Source: Crocinitomicaceae bacterium
Lineage (GTDB): Bacteria > Bacteroidota > Bacteroidia > Flavobacteriales_D > Crocinitomicaceae
Assembly (NCBI GenBank): GCA_023957475.1
Contig: JAMLHA010000002.1
Location: 158,465 to 222,464, forward strand
Length of the DNA stretch: 64,000 nt
Direction of reading: 5' to 3'
The position numbers and the translations under genes are program-made. The first letter of the stretch is position 1, and the number at the start of each line of letters is the position of its first letter. The notes beneath the pieces were generated by a model, which saw only the letters and a list, made by a program, of their open reading frames with translations, searched no databases and was not told the DNA's origin. Below are positions 1 through 9,126 of the stretch, piece by piece.

Positions 1-1
1 T

Positions 2-682
2 CAAGAAGTATGGAAAACATGTGTGGAGCATCAGATTCCTCTGGTTTACGCAAGTTCAGCTGCAACCTATGGTTTGGGTGAGTTTGGTTACAAAGACGAT
101 CATGCAATCATTGAAAAATTAAAACCATTAAACCCGTATGGCGATTCCAAAAATAATTTTGACAAATGGGTGCTGAAACAAACTGAATTCCCTCCATTTT
201 GGGCAGGTTTGAAGTTTTTTAATGTGTATGGACCAAATGAATACCACAAAGGAAGAATGGCAAGCGTGATTTTTCATGCGTTTAATCAAATTTCTTCAAC
301 CAATGGTATGAAATTATTCCGTTCACACAATCCGAATTATACCGATGGTGGACAGTTACGTGACTTTGTTTATGTGAAAGATGTCATCAATGTTTGCAAA
401 TTCTTAATGGAACAAAAACCTCAAAGTGGTATTTATAACTTGGGTTCTGGCAAAGCGCGAACATTTCTTGATTTAGCAAAAAATACATTTAAAGCGATGA
501 ATCGACAAGAAAGTATTGAGTTTATTGATACTCCGTTAGATATTCGCGATAAGTATCAGTACTTTACTGAAGCTGATATGTCGAAGTTGATTGGGCAAGG
601 TTATTCCAAGCCATTTTATACACTTGAAGAGGGAATTGCCGATTACGTGCAAAACTATCTCTCAGCAAACAAATATTATTAA
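2..682 (+). CDS. hldD: ADP-L-glycero-D-manno-heptose-6-epimerase, 5'-truncated by window edge
   Basis: This short-chain dehydrogenase/epimerase makes the heptose nucleotide used for the lipopolysaccharide inner core. The frame is open back to base 2, so the gene starts outside the window and the N-terminal Rossmann loop is missing. Visible are the catalytic stretch YASSAATYG, the YGDSKNNFD segment that carries the Tyr-x3-Lys pair, FFNVYGPNEYHKGRMAS and RDFVYVKDV, all typical of HldD/RfaD. The end is intact (NYLSANKYY). The next gene, kbl, starts 30 bp on, so the two are probably co-transcribed. Family assignment is firm; the position of the true start cannot be seen. Confidence 0.93.
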   Translation, partial: QEVWKTCVEHQIPLVYASSAATYGLGEFGYKDDHAIIEKLKPLNPYGDSKNNFDKWVLKQTEFPPFWAGLKFFNVYGPNEYHKGRMASVIFHAFNQISSTNGMKLFRSHNPNYTDGGQLRDFVYVKDVINVCKFLMEQKPQSGIYNLGSGKARTFLDLAKNTFKAMNRQESIEFIDTPLDIRDKYQYFTEADMSKLIGQGYSKPFYTLEEGIADYVQNYLSANKYY

Positions 683-712
683 TAAATAGGTTGTCCTTAT
701 AAAATAAAAATT

Positions 713-1903
713 ATGTACGGAAAAATGAAAGATTATTTAGCTTCTGAATTGAAAGCTATTGAAGAAGGTGGGATTTATAAAAGAGAACGTATTATTACAA
801 GTCCGCAAGGGGCTAATGTGCATGTAAGTACAGGAGAAAATGTAGTTATTATGTGCGCCAATAACTATTTGGGATTGTCGTCGCATCCAGCGGTTGTACA
901 AGCAGCAAAGGAAACATTGGATACACACGGATTCGGAATGTCATCTGTACGTTTTATCTGTGGAACACAAGATATTCACAAAGAATTAGAAGGTAAGATT
1001 GCGAAGTTTTACGGCACAGAAGATACAATTCTTTATGCAGCTGCTTTTGATGCAAATGGTGGTGTTTTTGAACCGTTATTTGGCGAAGAAGATGCTATTA
1101 TTTCCGATGAATTGAACCATGCGTCGATTATTGATGGTGTACGTTTGAGTAAAGCACAACGTTACCGTTACAAGCACTCTGATATGGCTGATTTGGAAGA
1201 ACAATTGAAAAAAGCACAAGCGCAACGTTTTCGAATCATCGTAACGGACGGAGTCTTTTCTATGGATGGCGACATTGCAAAAATGAATGAAATTTGTGAC
1301 TTAGCGGATAAATATGATGCCTTGGTAATGACTGATGAGTGTCACTCTGCTGGATTTATCGGGAAAACAGGCCGAGGTGTGCCTGAATACCACAATTGTA
1401 TGGATAGAGTGGATATCATTACTGGTACTTTAGGAAAAGCATTGGGTGGAGCCATGGGTGGTTATACAACTGGTAAAAAAGAAATCATCGATATGTTGCG
1501 CCAGCGCTCACGTCCTTATTTGTTCTCTAATTCATTAGCTCCGTCAATTGTTGGTGCTGCAAACAAGGTGTTTGATTTGTTGAGCTCCACAACTGAATTG
1601 CGAGATAAATTGGAAGAAAACACGAAATACTTTAAAAAACACATTATCGAAGCTGGTTTTGACATCAAACCTGGTGATTCACCAATTGTACCGATTATGT
1701 TGTACGATGCAGCATTGTCTCAACAATTTGCAGATGAATTGTTGAAAGAAGGTGTTTATGCTATTGGTTTCTTCTATCCGGTTGTTGCAAAAGGTCAAGC
1801 GAGAATTAGAACGCAAATTTCTGCTGCTCATTCAAAAGCGGATTTGGATAAAGGGATTAATGCCTTTATCAAAGTTGGAAAGAAATTAGGTGTGATAAAA
1901 TAA
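713..1903 (+). CDS. kbl: Glycine C-acetyltransferase (2-amino-3-ketobutyrate CoA ligase)
   Basis: This is a PLP-dependent alpha-oxoamine synthase of 396 residues, the normal length. It cleaves 2-amino-3-ketobutyrate with CoA to glycine and acetyl-CoA in threonine breakdown. The PLP lysine is Lys242 in [10 protein letters not shown], preceded by the [10 protein letters not shown] strand that contacts the cofactor, and CANNYLGL lies near the N-terminus. No threonine dehydrogenase gene is seen beside it. A terminator hairpin follows directly. A close alternative is another alpha-oxoamine synthase such as BioF, but the length and motifs fit Kbl best. Confidence 0.93.
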   Translation: MYGKMKDYLASELKAIEEGGIYKRERIITSPQGANVHVSTGENVVIMCANNYLGLSSHPAVVQAAKETLDTHGFGMSSVRFICGTQDIHKELEGKIAKFYGTEDTILYAAAFDANGGVFEPLFGEEDAIISDELNHASIIDGVRLSKAQRYRYKHSDMADLEEQLKKAQAQRFRIIVTDGVFSMDGDIAKMNEICDLADKYDALVMTDECHSAGFIGKTGRGVPEYHNCMDRVDIITGTLGKALGGAMGGYTTGKKEIIDMLRQRSRPYLFSNSLAPSIVGAANKVFDLLSSTTELRDKLEENTKYFKKHIIEAGFDIKPGDSPIVPIMLYDAALSQQFADELLKEGVYAIGFFYPVVAKGQARIRTQISAAHSKADLDKGINAFIKVGKKLGVIK

Positions 1904-1909
1904 TAAATT

Positions 1910-1931
1910 GGCTCTGAAAGGAGCCTTTTTT
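1910..1931 (+). terminator. Rho-independent terminator after kbl
   Basis: GGCTC-TGAAAG-GAGCC followed by six T. It starts 7 bp after the kbl stop. The AAGGAG inside the right arm lies 8-14 bp before the ATG at 1932 and could double as a ribosome binding site for the next gene. Confidence 0.8.
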
Positions 1932-2750
1932 ATGATAAAGCAGACGAACTTAATCTATACAGGTTCTTCGGAAAGACAATCACTTTACGATTTGTTTTTG
2001 CCAGAGGAAGACAAGCAACAACCAGTGTTGGTTTTTATGCATGGTTACATGGGATATAAAGACTGGGGTTGTTGGAATTTAATGGGAGAGGAAATAGCCA
2101 AGCAAGGTTATCCTTTTGCAAAATTTACGATTACACATAGTGGAACAACTCTGGATCAACCAGTTGTATTTGCTGATTTGGAAGCTTTTGGTAATGGTGG
2201 TTATCTTAAAGAATTACGTGATTTACAGTATTTCTTAAATCATTTAGAAAAGGAACACGGTTTTCGTGAATTTATATTAATTGGTCATTCACGAGGTGGG
2301 GGAGATGTGTTGTTGGTAGCAAATGATGTACGTGTGAAGCAGGTACATTGTTTAGCGCCCATTTGTGATATTGCTTCTCGTTTTCCTAAAAAAGAGCGGT
2401 TAGAACAATGGAAAGAAAAAGGTGTGTATTACCATAAAAATGGACGAACAAATCAAGAAATGCCCCATTTCTATAGCCAATATGAAGATTTTTTGACTCA
2501 TCAAGAGAAATTGTCTATTGAAAAAGCGTGCAAGCAGTTAAATAAACCTGTGTTTGTATATCATGGAAGTGATGATGCATCTGTGCCTCCACATGAAGGT
2601 CAAACAGTTGCTAAATGGACAAAAGGACAGTTTTATTTAATTGAAAATACTGCTCATACATTTGATTCCAAAGAGCCTTGGGAAGAAAATGAAATGCCTG
2701 ATAAATTCAAGCTAGTTGTTGATTTGATTGTAAAAAATATTGGATTATAA
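1932..2750 (+). CDS. Alpha/beta hydrolase, serine esterase type
   Basis: A 272-residue cytoplasmic alpha/beta hydrolase. The nucleophile elbow is GHSRGG with Ser120, the oxyanion region is FMHGYMG near residue 36, and the acid and base are probably the Asp in [10 protein letters not shown] and the His in ENTAHTFD. The substrate is unknown. A TTG at 1908 in the same frame lies inside the kbl terminator, so the ATG at 1932 is preferred. The 3' end overlaps the convergent pyrF by 6 bp. It resembles the dienelactone hydrolase/acyl-peptidase-like group; I cannot narrow it further. Confidence 0.8.
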   Translation: MIKQTNLIYTGSSERQSLYDLFLPEEDKQQPVLVFMHGYMGYKDWGCWNLMGEEIAKQGYPFAKFTITHSGTTLDQPVVFADLEAFGNGGYLKELRDLQYFLNHLEKEHGFREFILIGHSRGGGDVLLVANDVRVKQVHCLAPICDIASRFPKKERLEQWKEKGVYYHKNGRTNQEMPHFYSQYEDFLTHQEKLSIEKACKQLNKPVFVYHGSDDASVPPHEGQTVAKWTKGQFYLIENTAHTFDSKEPWEENEMPDKFKLVVDLIVKNIGL

Positions 2751-3566
2751 AAAACTTTTGTGTTTTAAAATTTCCTCCATTTCTTGTTGAATTTTTTTTG
2801 CTTCTTCACTTGCTTTAGTAGCAAAATCTGTGCCATTTGAAGCATAAATAATCCCTCTGGAAGAATTGACCAATAAACCACAATCCTTGTTCCAACCATA
2901 GTGTGCAACGTCTTCTAAAGATCCACCTTGTGCACCAACACCAGGAACTAAGAAAAAGTAGTCAGGAACAATTTTTCGAACTTCACCAATCCCTTCTGCG
3001 CGTGTTGCACCAACAACAAACATGGTGTTTTCGGGAGTTCCCCAAGTAGCTACTTTTTTCAAAACTTTTTTATACAATTCCTCGCCATTTTGATCGGTTG
3101 AAAATTGAAAATCCAATGCGCCAGCGTTAGAAGTTAACGCTAAAACAATCACCCATTTGTTGTTATATTGCAAGAAGGGTTTTACGCTGTCTTCACCCAT
3201 ATATGGAGCAACTGTAACAGCATCAGCGCCTAATTCTTCAAAAAAAGTTTTGGCATAATAGCCCGAAGTATTGCCAATATCACCACGTTTTGCGTCGGCA
3301 ATAATAAAGCAATTGTTAGGAATGTAATCGATTGTTTTTTTTAATGATTCCCAGCCTTTTACTCCATAACATTCATAAAAAGCATTGTTTGGTTTGTAAG
3401 CTACACAATAATCTTTCGTAGCATCAATAATTGCTTTGTTAAATTCAAAAATAGGATCTTCCGTATCCAATAGATGCGAAGGAATTTTTGATAAGTCTGT
3501 ATCTAAACCAACACATAAAAATGATTTTTTGGCTTTTATCTGTTCGATTAATGCTTTCTTGTCCAT
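2745..3566 (-). CDS. pyrF: Orotidine 5'-phosphate decarboxylase
   Basis: Catalyses the last step of UMP synthesis. It is 273 residues, the longer form common in Bacteroidota. The active-site motif is [13 protein letters not shown], with the catalytic Lys and Asp pair, and the C-terminal phosphate-binding part is [12 protein letters not shown] followed by [10 protein letters not shown]. Translation starts at the ATG at 3566. It is transcribed alone on the minus strand and its stop overlaps the end of the hydrolase gene. Confidence 0.95.
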   Translation of the reverse strand: MDKKALIEQIKAKKSFLCVGLDTDLSKIPSHLLDTEDPIFEFNKAIIDATKDYCVAYKPNNAFYECYGVKGWESLKKTIDYIPNNCFIIADAKRGDIGNTSGYYAKTFFEELGADAVTVAPYMGEDSVKPFLQYNNKWVIVLALTSNAGALDFQFSTDQNGEELYKKVLKKVATWGTPENTMFVVGATRAEGIGEVRKIVPDYFFLVPGVGAQGGSLEDVAHYGWNKDCGLLVNSSRGIIYASNGTDFATKASEEAKKIQQEMEEILKHKSFL

Positions 3567-3607
3567 GTTTTAGAATAAGTTGCAAATATAATAAGAGTTA
3601 TTTATTT

Positions 3608-3708
3608 TATGACTAGATGACTATATGATTAGTTGATAAATTGACGAATCATATAGTCAGTCAACCAATCAATCAGTCATAATGTCAATCAGTCATCAAG
3701 TCATAATG
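3608..3708. repeat. Degenerate heptamer-like AGTCAT/AATCAA tract
   Basis: The intergenic space between pyrF and trxB is filled by a run of related words: GACTAGATGACTATATGATTAG, then AGTCAGTCAACCAATCAATC, then AGTCATAATGTCAATC and AGTCATCAAGTCATAATG. Units are about 7 nt (AGTCATC, AATCAAC, AATCATA) in irregular order. A second tract of the same words lies at 6923-6980. No reading frame or RNA fold is evident. Confidence 0.6.
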
Positions 3709-3820
3709 TAAACAAATCATTATAAACAATTGTTAATTTGTTTGTGACTTTTGTTGGATTCGGGCTTTGTTTTTTTCATTATTTTTGTTCCCAAGTCAAA
3801 ATTTTTAAAGATAAATCAAA

Positions 3821-4774
3821 ATGAGTCAAGAAATAGAACAAGTAAATTGCTTAATAATAGGATCTGGCCCAGCGGGTTATACAGCTGCTATCTATGCGGC
3901 AAGAGCAGATATGAAACCAGTGTTGTATCAAGGGATGCAACCGGGTGGACAATTGACAACTACTAATGAAGTAGAAAACTTCCCTGGTTATCCAGAAGGA
4001 ATAACGGGACCAGAAATGATGGCTCAGTTGGAGCAACAGGCAAAACGTTTTGAAGCAGATATTCGTTTTGGTTTTATTACAAAAGTTGATTTTTCTGGAC
4101 CAATTCATAAGGCGTGGACAGAGTCTGGTCATGAAATTCATGCAAAAACGGTCATTATTTCAACAGGTGCTTCTGCCAAATACTTAGGATTGGAAAATGA
4201 ACAAAAATACTTGGCTTTAGGTGGTGGTGTATCTGCATGCGCAGTGTGTGATGGATTCTTTTACCGTGGACAAGAAACGGTAATTGTTGGTGCGGGTGAC
4301 TCTGCTTGTGAAGAAGCACATTACTTATCTAAATTGTGTAAAAAAGTAACTATGTTGGTTCGTAGAGATGAATTTAGAGCATCTAAAATTATGGCTGACA
4401 GAGTTAAAAACACACCAAACATTGATATTTTATTCAATACCGAAACAGTAGATGTATTAGGTGATGGAAATGTTGTAACTGGTGTTCGTGTAAAAAACAA
4501 TGTTTCTGGAGAGGAAACAGATGTGCCTTGTACTGGATTCTTCGTTGCTATTGGTCATCAACCAAATACGGAAATATTTAAAGATTACATCAATTTAGAT
4601 GAAACAGGATACATCAAATATGAAAAACCAGGAACAACGCTAACAAATGTACCAGGTGTATTTGTTGCAGGTGATGCTGCCGATAGAAATTATCGTCAAG
4701 CTATTACTGCTGCTGGTACAGGTTGTATGGCAGCTTTGGACGCTGAAAGATATTTAGCCGCTTTAGAAGGATAA
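3821..4774 (+). CDS. trxB: Thioredoxin-disulfide reductase
   Basis: A 317-residue FAD/NADPH flavoprotein that keeps thioredoxin reduced. The FAD-binding GSGPAG is at residues 15-20, the redox-active CAVC pair is Cys140/Cys143 and the NADPH-binding GAGDSA is at about 157-162. The C-terminal VPGVFVAGDAAD segment is the second FAD-contacting motif. The length is normal for low-molecular-weight TrxB. It has about 250 bp of upstream sequence, most of it the repeat tract at 3608-3708. Confidence 0.96.
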   Translation: MSQEIEQVNCLIIGSGPAGYTAAIYAARADMKPVLYQGMQPGGQLTTTNEVENFPGYPEGITGPEMMAQLEQQAKRFEADIRFGFITKVDFSGPIHKAWTESGHEIHAKTVIISTGASAKYLGLENEQKYLALGGGVSACAVCDGFFYRGQETVIVGAGDSACEEAHYLSKLCKKVTMLVRRDEFRASKIMADRVKNTPNIDILFNTETVDVLGDGNVVTGVRVKNNVSGEETDVPCTGFFVAIGHQPNTEIFKDYINLDETGYIKYEKPGTTLTNVPGVFVAGDAADRNYRQAITAAGTGCMAALDAERYLAALEG

Positions 4775-4814
4775 TTAATAAAAAATACTAACTTTAAACT
4801 AAAATTTAATTAAA

Positions 4815-5495
4815 ATGTTTGACGGAAACGAATTTAAAAAATATGCAACGAAACACATAGGATTAAATTCTATGCATGTTTCGAATTACATCGACTCTTC
4901 TTTTAAAAACATGACTCCTTATATCATTGAAGAGCGACCTTTGAATATGACTCAAATGGACGTTTTTTCACGTTTGATGATGGACCGAATCATTTTTTTA
5001 GGAACGGGAATTGATGACCAAGTAGCTAACATTATCAACGCACAGTTGTTGTTTTTGGAATCTGTAGATCCTAAGAAAGACATTCAAATTTACTTGAACT
5101 CACCAGGTGGTTCTGTTTATGCTGGATTGGGAATTTACGATACAATGCAATATGTGCGCCCTGATATCGCGACTATTTGTACAGGTATGGCCGCTTCAAT
5201 GGGTGCCGTATTAATGTGTGCTGGTGCTGAAGGAAAACGTTCTGCATTGAAACATGCACGTGTAATGATTCACCAACCATTAGGAGGTGCTCAAGGACAA
5301 GCGTCTGATATCGAAATTACTGCACGTGAAATACAAAAATTGAAAAAAGAATTGTATGAAATCATTGCCCACCACTCAAAACAAACATTTGAGAAAGTTT
5401 GGGAAGATTCTGATAGAGATTATTGGATGACTGCTGAAGAAGCACAAGCTTATGGAATGGTGGATGAGATTTTAGTTAGAAATCCTCAGAAATAA
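4815..5495 (+). CDS. clpP: ATP-dependent Clp protease proteolytic subunit
   Basis: A 226-residue serine peptidase that forms the tetradecameric barrel working with ClpX. The catalytic Ser128 is in TGMAASMGAV and His153 is in ARVMIHQP; the acid is an Asp near 198 in EDSDRD. It carries a longer N-terminal segment (about 30 residues) than the E. coli enzyme, as is usual in Bacteroidota. A strong hairpin terminator separates it from clpX, so clpX may have its own promoter or depend on read-through. Confidence 0.96.
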   Translation: MFDGNEFKKYATKHIGLNSMHVSNYIDSSFKNMTPYIIEERPLNMTQMDVFSRLMMDRIIFLGTGIDDQVANIINAQLLFLESVDPKKDIQIYLNSPGGSVYAGLGIYDTMQYVRPDIATICTGMAASMGAVLMCAGAEGKRSALKHARVMIHQPLGGAQGQASDIEITAREIQKLKKELYEIIAHHSKQTFEKVWEDSDRDYWMTAEEAQAYGMVDEILVRNPQK

Positions 5496-5519
5496 TTCTG
5501 ATTTTTGAATGAATAATTA

Positions 5520-5552
5520 GAGTGCAACAGAAATTGTTGCACTCATTTTTTA
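5520..5552 (+). terminator. Terminator between clpP and clpX
   Basis: GAGTGCAAC (5520-5528) pairs perfectly with GTTGCACTC (5536-5544) over a 7-nt loop, followed by ATTTTTTAATTTT. Nine perfect base pairs. Confidence 0.85.
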
Positions 5553-5568
5553 ATTTTGAGACCTATAA

Positions 5569-6798
5569 ATGGCAAAAAATGAACAAACATGTTCGTTCTG
5601 TGGACGAACTAGAAAAGAAGCAGGAGAGTTATTGTCGGGTGTTTCTGGGCATATTTGTCCGAGCTGTGTAGAACAAGCACATCAAATAGTGCTAGCTGAA
5701 TTTGGATCTCCTGCAAAACCTTCTTCAATGGGTGATTTAAAAATTTTAAAACCGATTGAAATAAAAAAACATTTAGATGAATATGTTATTGGCCAAGAAG
5801 ATGCAAAAAAGGTCTTGTCAGTAGCTGTTTATAACCATTACAAAAGATTAAATCAACCAGAATCTAAGGATGAGGTTGAAATTGAAAAATCGAATGTGAT
5901 TTTGGTTGGTCGAACAGGGACAGGAAAAACATTGTTAGCTAAAACAATTGCTAAAATGTTGAACGTTCCTTTCTGTATTGCCGATGCAACAATTTTAACA
6001 GAAGCTGGATACGTGGGGGAAGATGTTGAATCTATTTTATCTCGTTTATTGCAAGCTGCTGATTATGATGTGGATGCTGCAGAAAGAGGAATTGTTTTCA
6101 TTGATGAAATCGATAAAATTGCTCGTAAAAGCGATAATCCTTCAATTACAAGAGATGTTTCTGGAGAAGGAGTACAACAAGCTCTTTTAAAGTTGTTGGA
6201 AGGTTCAATTGCCAATGTTCCACCTCAAGGCGGAAGAAAACATCCTGAGCAAAAAATGATACAAGTGAATACGAAAAACATCTTGTTTGTTTGTGGTGGT
6301 GCTTTTGATGGTATTGAGCGTATTATTGCTAATCGAGTGAATCGACAAACAATCGGTTTTTCTTCATCTGACGAAGAACGAGTTGATGGTGAAAACTTGT
6401 TAAAATACGTTATTCCTACAGATATTAAGACATTTGGATTGATTCCAGAATTAATTGGTCGTTTTCCAGTCTTGACTTATCTACAACCGTTGGATGCTGA
6501 TGCACTAAAACGTATTTTGGTGGAACCAAAGAATGCGTTGACTAAACAATACATTAAATTGTTTGCTTTGGATGGTATAAAATTGACCTTCGATGCAAAA
6601 GTATATGATTACATTGTGGAAAAAGCCATTGAGTTTAAACTAGGTGCAAGAGGTTTGCGCTCTATCTGCGAGGCAATATTAAACGATGCCATGTTTGAAA
6701 TGCCTACAAGTAATGAAAAAGAATTGAAAATCACGTTGAGCTATGCCAAAGCAAAGTTTGATAAATCAAAAATAGCTCAATTGAAAAAAATCGCTTAA
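5569..6798 (+). CDS. clpX: ATP-dependent Clp protease ATP-binding subunit
   Basis: A 409-residue AAA+ unfoldase that feeds substrates to ClpP. The N-terminal zinc-binding domain has Cys8, Cys11, Cys30 and Cys33. Walker A is GRTGTGKT (114-121), Walker B is [11 protein letters not shown], the ClpP-docking IGF loop is RQTIGFSS, and sensor 2 lies in KLGARGLRS. All functional motifs are present. A terminator follows the stop. Confidence 0.97.
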   Translation: MAKNEQTCSFCGRTRKEAGELLSGVSGHICPSCVEQAHQIVLAEFGSPAKPSSMGDLKILKPIEIKKHLDEYVIGQEDAKKVLSVAVYNHYKRLNQPESKDEVEIEKSNVILVGRTGTGKTLLAKTIAKMLNVPFCIADATILTEAGYVGEDVESILSRLLQAADYDVDAAERGIVFIDEIDKIARKSDNPSITRDVSGEGVQQALLKLLEGSIANVPPQGGRKHPEQKMIQVNTKNILFVCGGAFDGIERIIANRVNRQTIGFSSSDEERVDGENLLKYVIPTDIKTFGLIPELIGRFPVLTYLQPLDADALKRILVEPKNALTKQYIKLFALDGIKLTFDAKVYDYIVEKAIEFKLGARGLRSICEAILNDAMFEMPTSNEKELKITLSYAKAKFDKSKIAQLKKIA

Positions 6799-6826
6799 TG
6801 ATAACCCAATATTCTGTGTTAAAAAG

Positions 6827-6857
6827 CCGTAGAGTTCTTTATTCTACGGTTTTTTCT
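6827..6857 (+). terminator. Terminator after clpX
   Basis: CCGTAGA (6827-6833) pairs with TCTACGG (6843-6849), followed by a T-rich run. Confidence 0.8.
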
Positions 6858-6922
6858 TTATCAATAAATAATATCCTTATGATTCTTTGAGAAAAGGAGA
6901 ACATTCATTTTCTGCAAAAAAA

Positions 6923-6980
6923 ATAGTCATCCAATCAATAATTCACCAAGTCATCTAGTCATCAAATCAACTAATCATTA
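6923..6980. repeat. Second AGTCAT/AATCAA heptamer-like tract
   Basis: Words AGTCATCC, AATCAATAATTCACC, AAGTCATCTAGTCATC, AAATCAACTAATCATT match the words of the tract at 3608-3708. The tract runs into the last codons and stop of msrA (stop at 6971-6973), so the end of that gene may have been remodelled by it. Confidence 0.55.
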
Positions 6981-7606
6981 TCACCAAATACTTTCTTGAA
7001 TTTCTCAACTTTTGGTCGAACAACATTTTGACAATATGGATTCTGTGGATTTAATTCAAAATAATTTTTGTGGTAATCTTCTGCTGGATAAAATACATCC
7101 AATGGTAAGATTTGTGTTAGAATAGGTTTGTCCCAGACCTTTTCCTCTGTCAATCGTTGCTTGTATTGCTCCGCTTTGTGTTGTTGTTCTTCAGATTGAT
7201 AAAAAATGACTGAACGGTATTGCTCACCAATGTCATTTCCTTGACGATTGAGTTGTGTTGGATCGTGTACAAACCAATACATTTCCAATAATTCATCAAA
7301 CGATAGGAGAGTTGTGTCAAAAACAATTTGTGCCACTTCTGCGTGACCAGTGTTGCCTTCACAAACCTGTTTGTAAGTTGGGTTTTTCAACGTTCCACCG
7401 GCATAACCAGGAGTAATGGAATGAATTCCTTTTAAACCATTGAAACACGCCTCGATGCACCAAAAACATCCTGCGCCTAAAGTTGCTGTATCTAAATTGT
7501 TTGTTGACATTTCTATCGTTTTTTTAGTGTTAGTTGCTTGTGTATCTTGTGATTGGCAATTTGAAAAAAGTACTGCTGTTAAAAGAAAAGCGATATACTT
7601 TTTCAT
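6971..7606 (-). CDS. msrA: Peptide-methionine (S)-S-oxide reductase, lipoprotein form
   Basis: Repairs oxidised methionine (S epimer). The GCFWC motif has the catalytic Cys47, and the family segment GYAGG-T-NPTY-QVC follows. Residues 1-17 (MKKYIAFLLTAVLFSNC) look like a lipoprotein signal, so the 211-residue protein should be anchored in the envelope. The frame is open upstream to 7648, but the ATG at 7606 overlaps the aroC stop as ATGA and starts the signal peptide, which settles the start. Co-transcribed with aroC. The last codons lie in a repeat tract. Confidence 0.92.
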   Translation of the reverse strand: MKKYIAFLLTAVLFSNCQSQDTQATNTKKTIEMSTNNLDTATLGAGCFWCIEACFNGLKGIHSITPGYAGGTLKNPTYKQVCEGNTGHAEVAQIVFDTTLLSFDELLEMYWFVHDPTQLNRQGNDIGEQYRSVIFYQSEEQQHKAEQYKQRLTEEKVWDKPILTQILPLDVFYPAEDYHKNYFELNPQNPYCQNVVRPKVEKFKKVFGDND

Positions 7607-8592
7607 ACCACTCGTCCTATTTTTTGTTCTAAAAGTAGAAAGTCGCAAAGCACGATTGCAGTCATTGCTTCAACAATAACTGGAGCTCGTAAGGCTACGC
7701 ACAAGTCGTGGCGACCTTTAATAGAGAATTTCTCTATTTCATTGCTTTCCCAGTTTAAACTTTCTTGTTCTTTTGGAGTAGAAGAAGCGGGTTTTATGGC
7801 AATTCGAAACACTAACTCGTTTCCATTTGTGATGCCACCGTTTACGCCACCTGCGTTGTTTGATTTTGTTGTTCCATTTTCATTGATAATACTGTCATTG
7901 TTGTCAGAACCAAACAATCGGGCAGCTTGAAAGCCATTTCCAAATTCAACCCCTTTAACAGCAGGAATAGCAAATAAAGCATGAGCTAAAACTGATTCTA
8001 CAGAATCAAAAAACGGTTCACCCAAACCAATTGGTATGTTTTTAACTCGGCATTCGATGATTCCACCAACTGTATCTTTTTGATCAATTGCTTTTTGTAA
8101 TCCTTTTTCAAGGTCGTTTTCTCCAGCAATTTCAATGATATTCGCTTTGATATCAATTTTTTGCAATAATTGTTTTGCAATTGCACCAGCTGCAACAATT
8201 CCAACGGTTAATCGAGCGCTAAAATGTCCGCCTCCTCGGTAATCTTCAAATCCTCCAAACTTTTTATTGGCCACAAAATCTGCATGACCAGGTCGAGGAA
8301 TTGCGCGTTGTTTTTCGTAATCTTTGGAACGTGTATTTTTATTGTCGAATAGAATGGTAATTGGAGCTCCAGTTGTTTTTTCATTAAAAACCCCGCTAAT
8401 AAAACGAGGAATATCGTCTTCTTTACGAGGAGTTGTTCCTCTTTGACCGCCTTTTCTTTTTTCAAGGTATTCTGAAAGCAAATGGTTGTCGATGAGTAAT
8501 CCTGCAGGACACCCATCGATGGTTATGCCAACAGTTTCGCCATGCGATTCTCCGAAAACAGCTACTTTAAACAAGCGACCAAATGCATTCAT
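7603..8592 (-). CDS. aroC: Chorismate synthase
   Basis: Converts EPSP to chorismate with reduced FMN, the last shared step of aromatic synthesis. The N-terminal GESHGETVG, the RKGGQRGTTPR loop, RPGHAD and the GGGHFSARLT motif are present, as is the NAGGVNGGITNG region. At 329 residues it is slightly shorter than most (about 350-360); the C-terminus stops at LLEQKIGRVV, which overlaps the msrA start. Every motif used for substrate and FMN binding can be seen, so I regard it as functional. Confidence 0.95.
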   Translation of the reverse strand: MNAFGRLFKVAVFGESHGETVGITIDGCPAGLLIDNHLLSEYLEKRKGGQRGTTPRKEDDIPRFISGVFNEKTTGAPITILFDNKNTRSKDYEKQRAIPRPGHADFVANKKFGGFEDYRGGGHFSARLTVGIVAAGAIAKQLLQKIDIKANIIEIAGENDLEKGLQKAIDQKDTVGGIIECRVKNIPIGLGEPFFDSVESVLAHALFAIPAVKGVEFGNGFQAARLFGSDNNDSIINENGTTKSNNAGGVNGGITNGNELVFRIAIKPASSTPKEQESLNWESNEIEKFSIKGRHDLCVALRAPVIVEAMTAIVLCDFLLLEQKIGRVV

Positions 8593-8639
8593 AGTTTGAA
8601 ATTATAGTCAAAATTACACAACTATCCGAAACTTTTTGA

Positions 8640-8870
8640 GAAAAAGGGTAAAAAAATGAAATACTTAAGATTTCTTCGATGAACAAAGTAGGAAAATTTG
8701 AAATGGATATCTCGCTTTGCTCGATATGACAAATCTAACAAAGAGTAAAGGGTATAAAGGGGCTGACGAAGCCAGCCCCTTTATACCCTCTATATAGGAC
8801 GGCCAGCCTGTCATCACGAACGGAGTGAGGGAACCTCCGGTTGACAGTTTATCTGTCATTTTATAACAAA
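8640..8870. repeat. Intergenic palindromic repeat element
   Basis: The 534-bp gap between aroC and the dehydrogenase holds no convincing gene. It contains a perfect 17-bp inverted repeat: 8749-8765 pairs with 8773-8789 over a 7-nt loop (arm AGGGTATAAAGGGGCTG). It is flanked by CTCGCTTTGCTCGATATGAC and by TCATCACGAACGGAGTGAGG, phrases I recognise as dispersed intergenic repeats in Bacteroidota. An open frame of 64 codons crosses it on the minus strand but is made of the repeat and looks spurious. Confidence 0.6.
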
Positions 8871-9126
8871 AATTAATGTTTTATAAACAGTTACATTTAT
8901 TCTAGAAAAGAGACTTTGTTTCTCGACTTTGTAAAAATGCCCATTGAAAACAAAGGGATACAGAAGATTATTGTCTAAAATTGGAAAACTTTCGGATGAA
9001 TGTGTCAAAATTAAATAGAAATACTTTTATCTAAAACAGTCATTCAATAATTAGAGTAAAATTTTTAGTTATTTGTTTAAATATTTTAAAGAATTTATTA
9101 GTTTAGCTGATATCAAACATTAGTTA

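Noticed and set aside
8665..8859. Open frame of 64 codons on the minus strand
   Set aside because: It is built from a palindromic intergenic repeat and has no conserved pattern.
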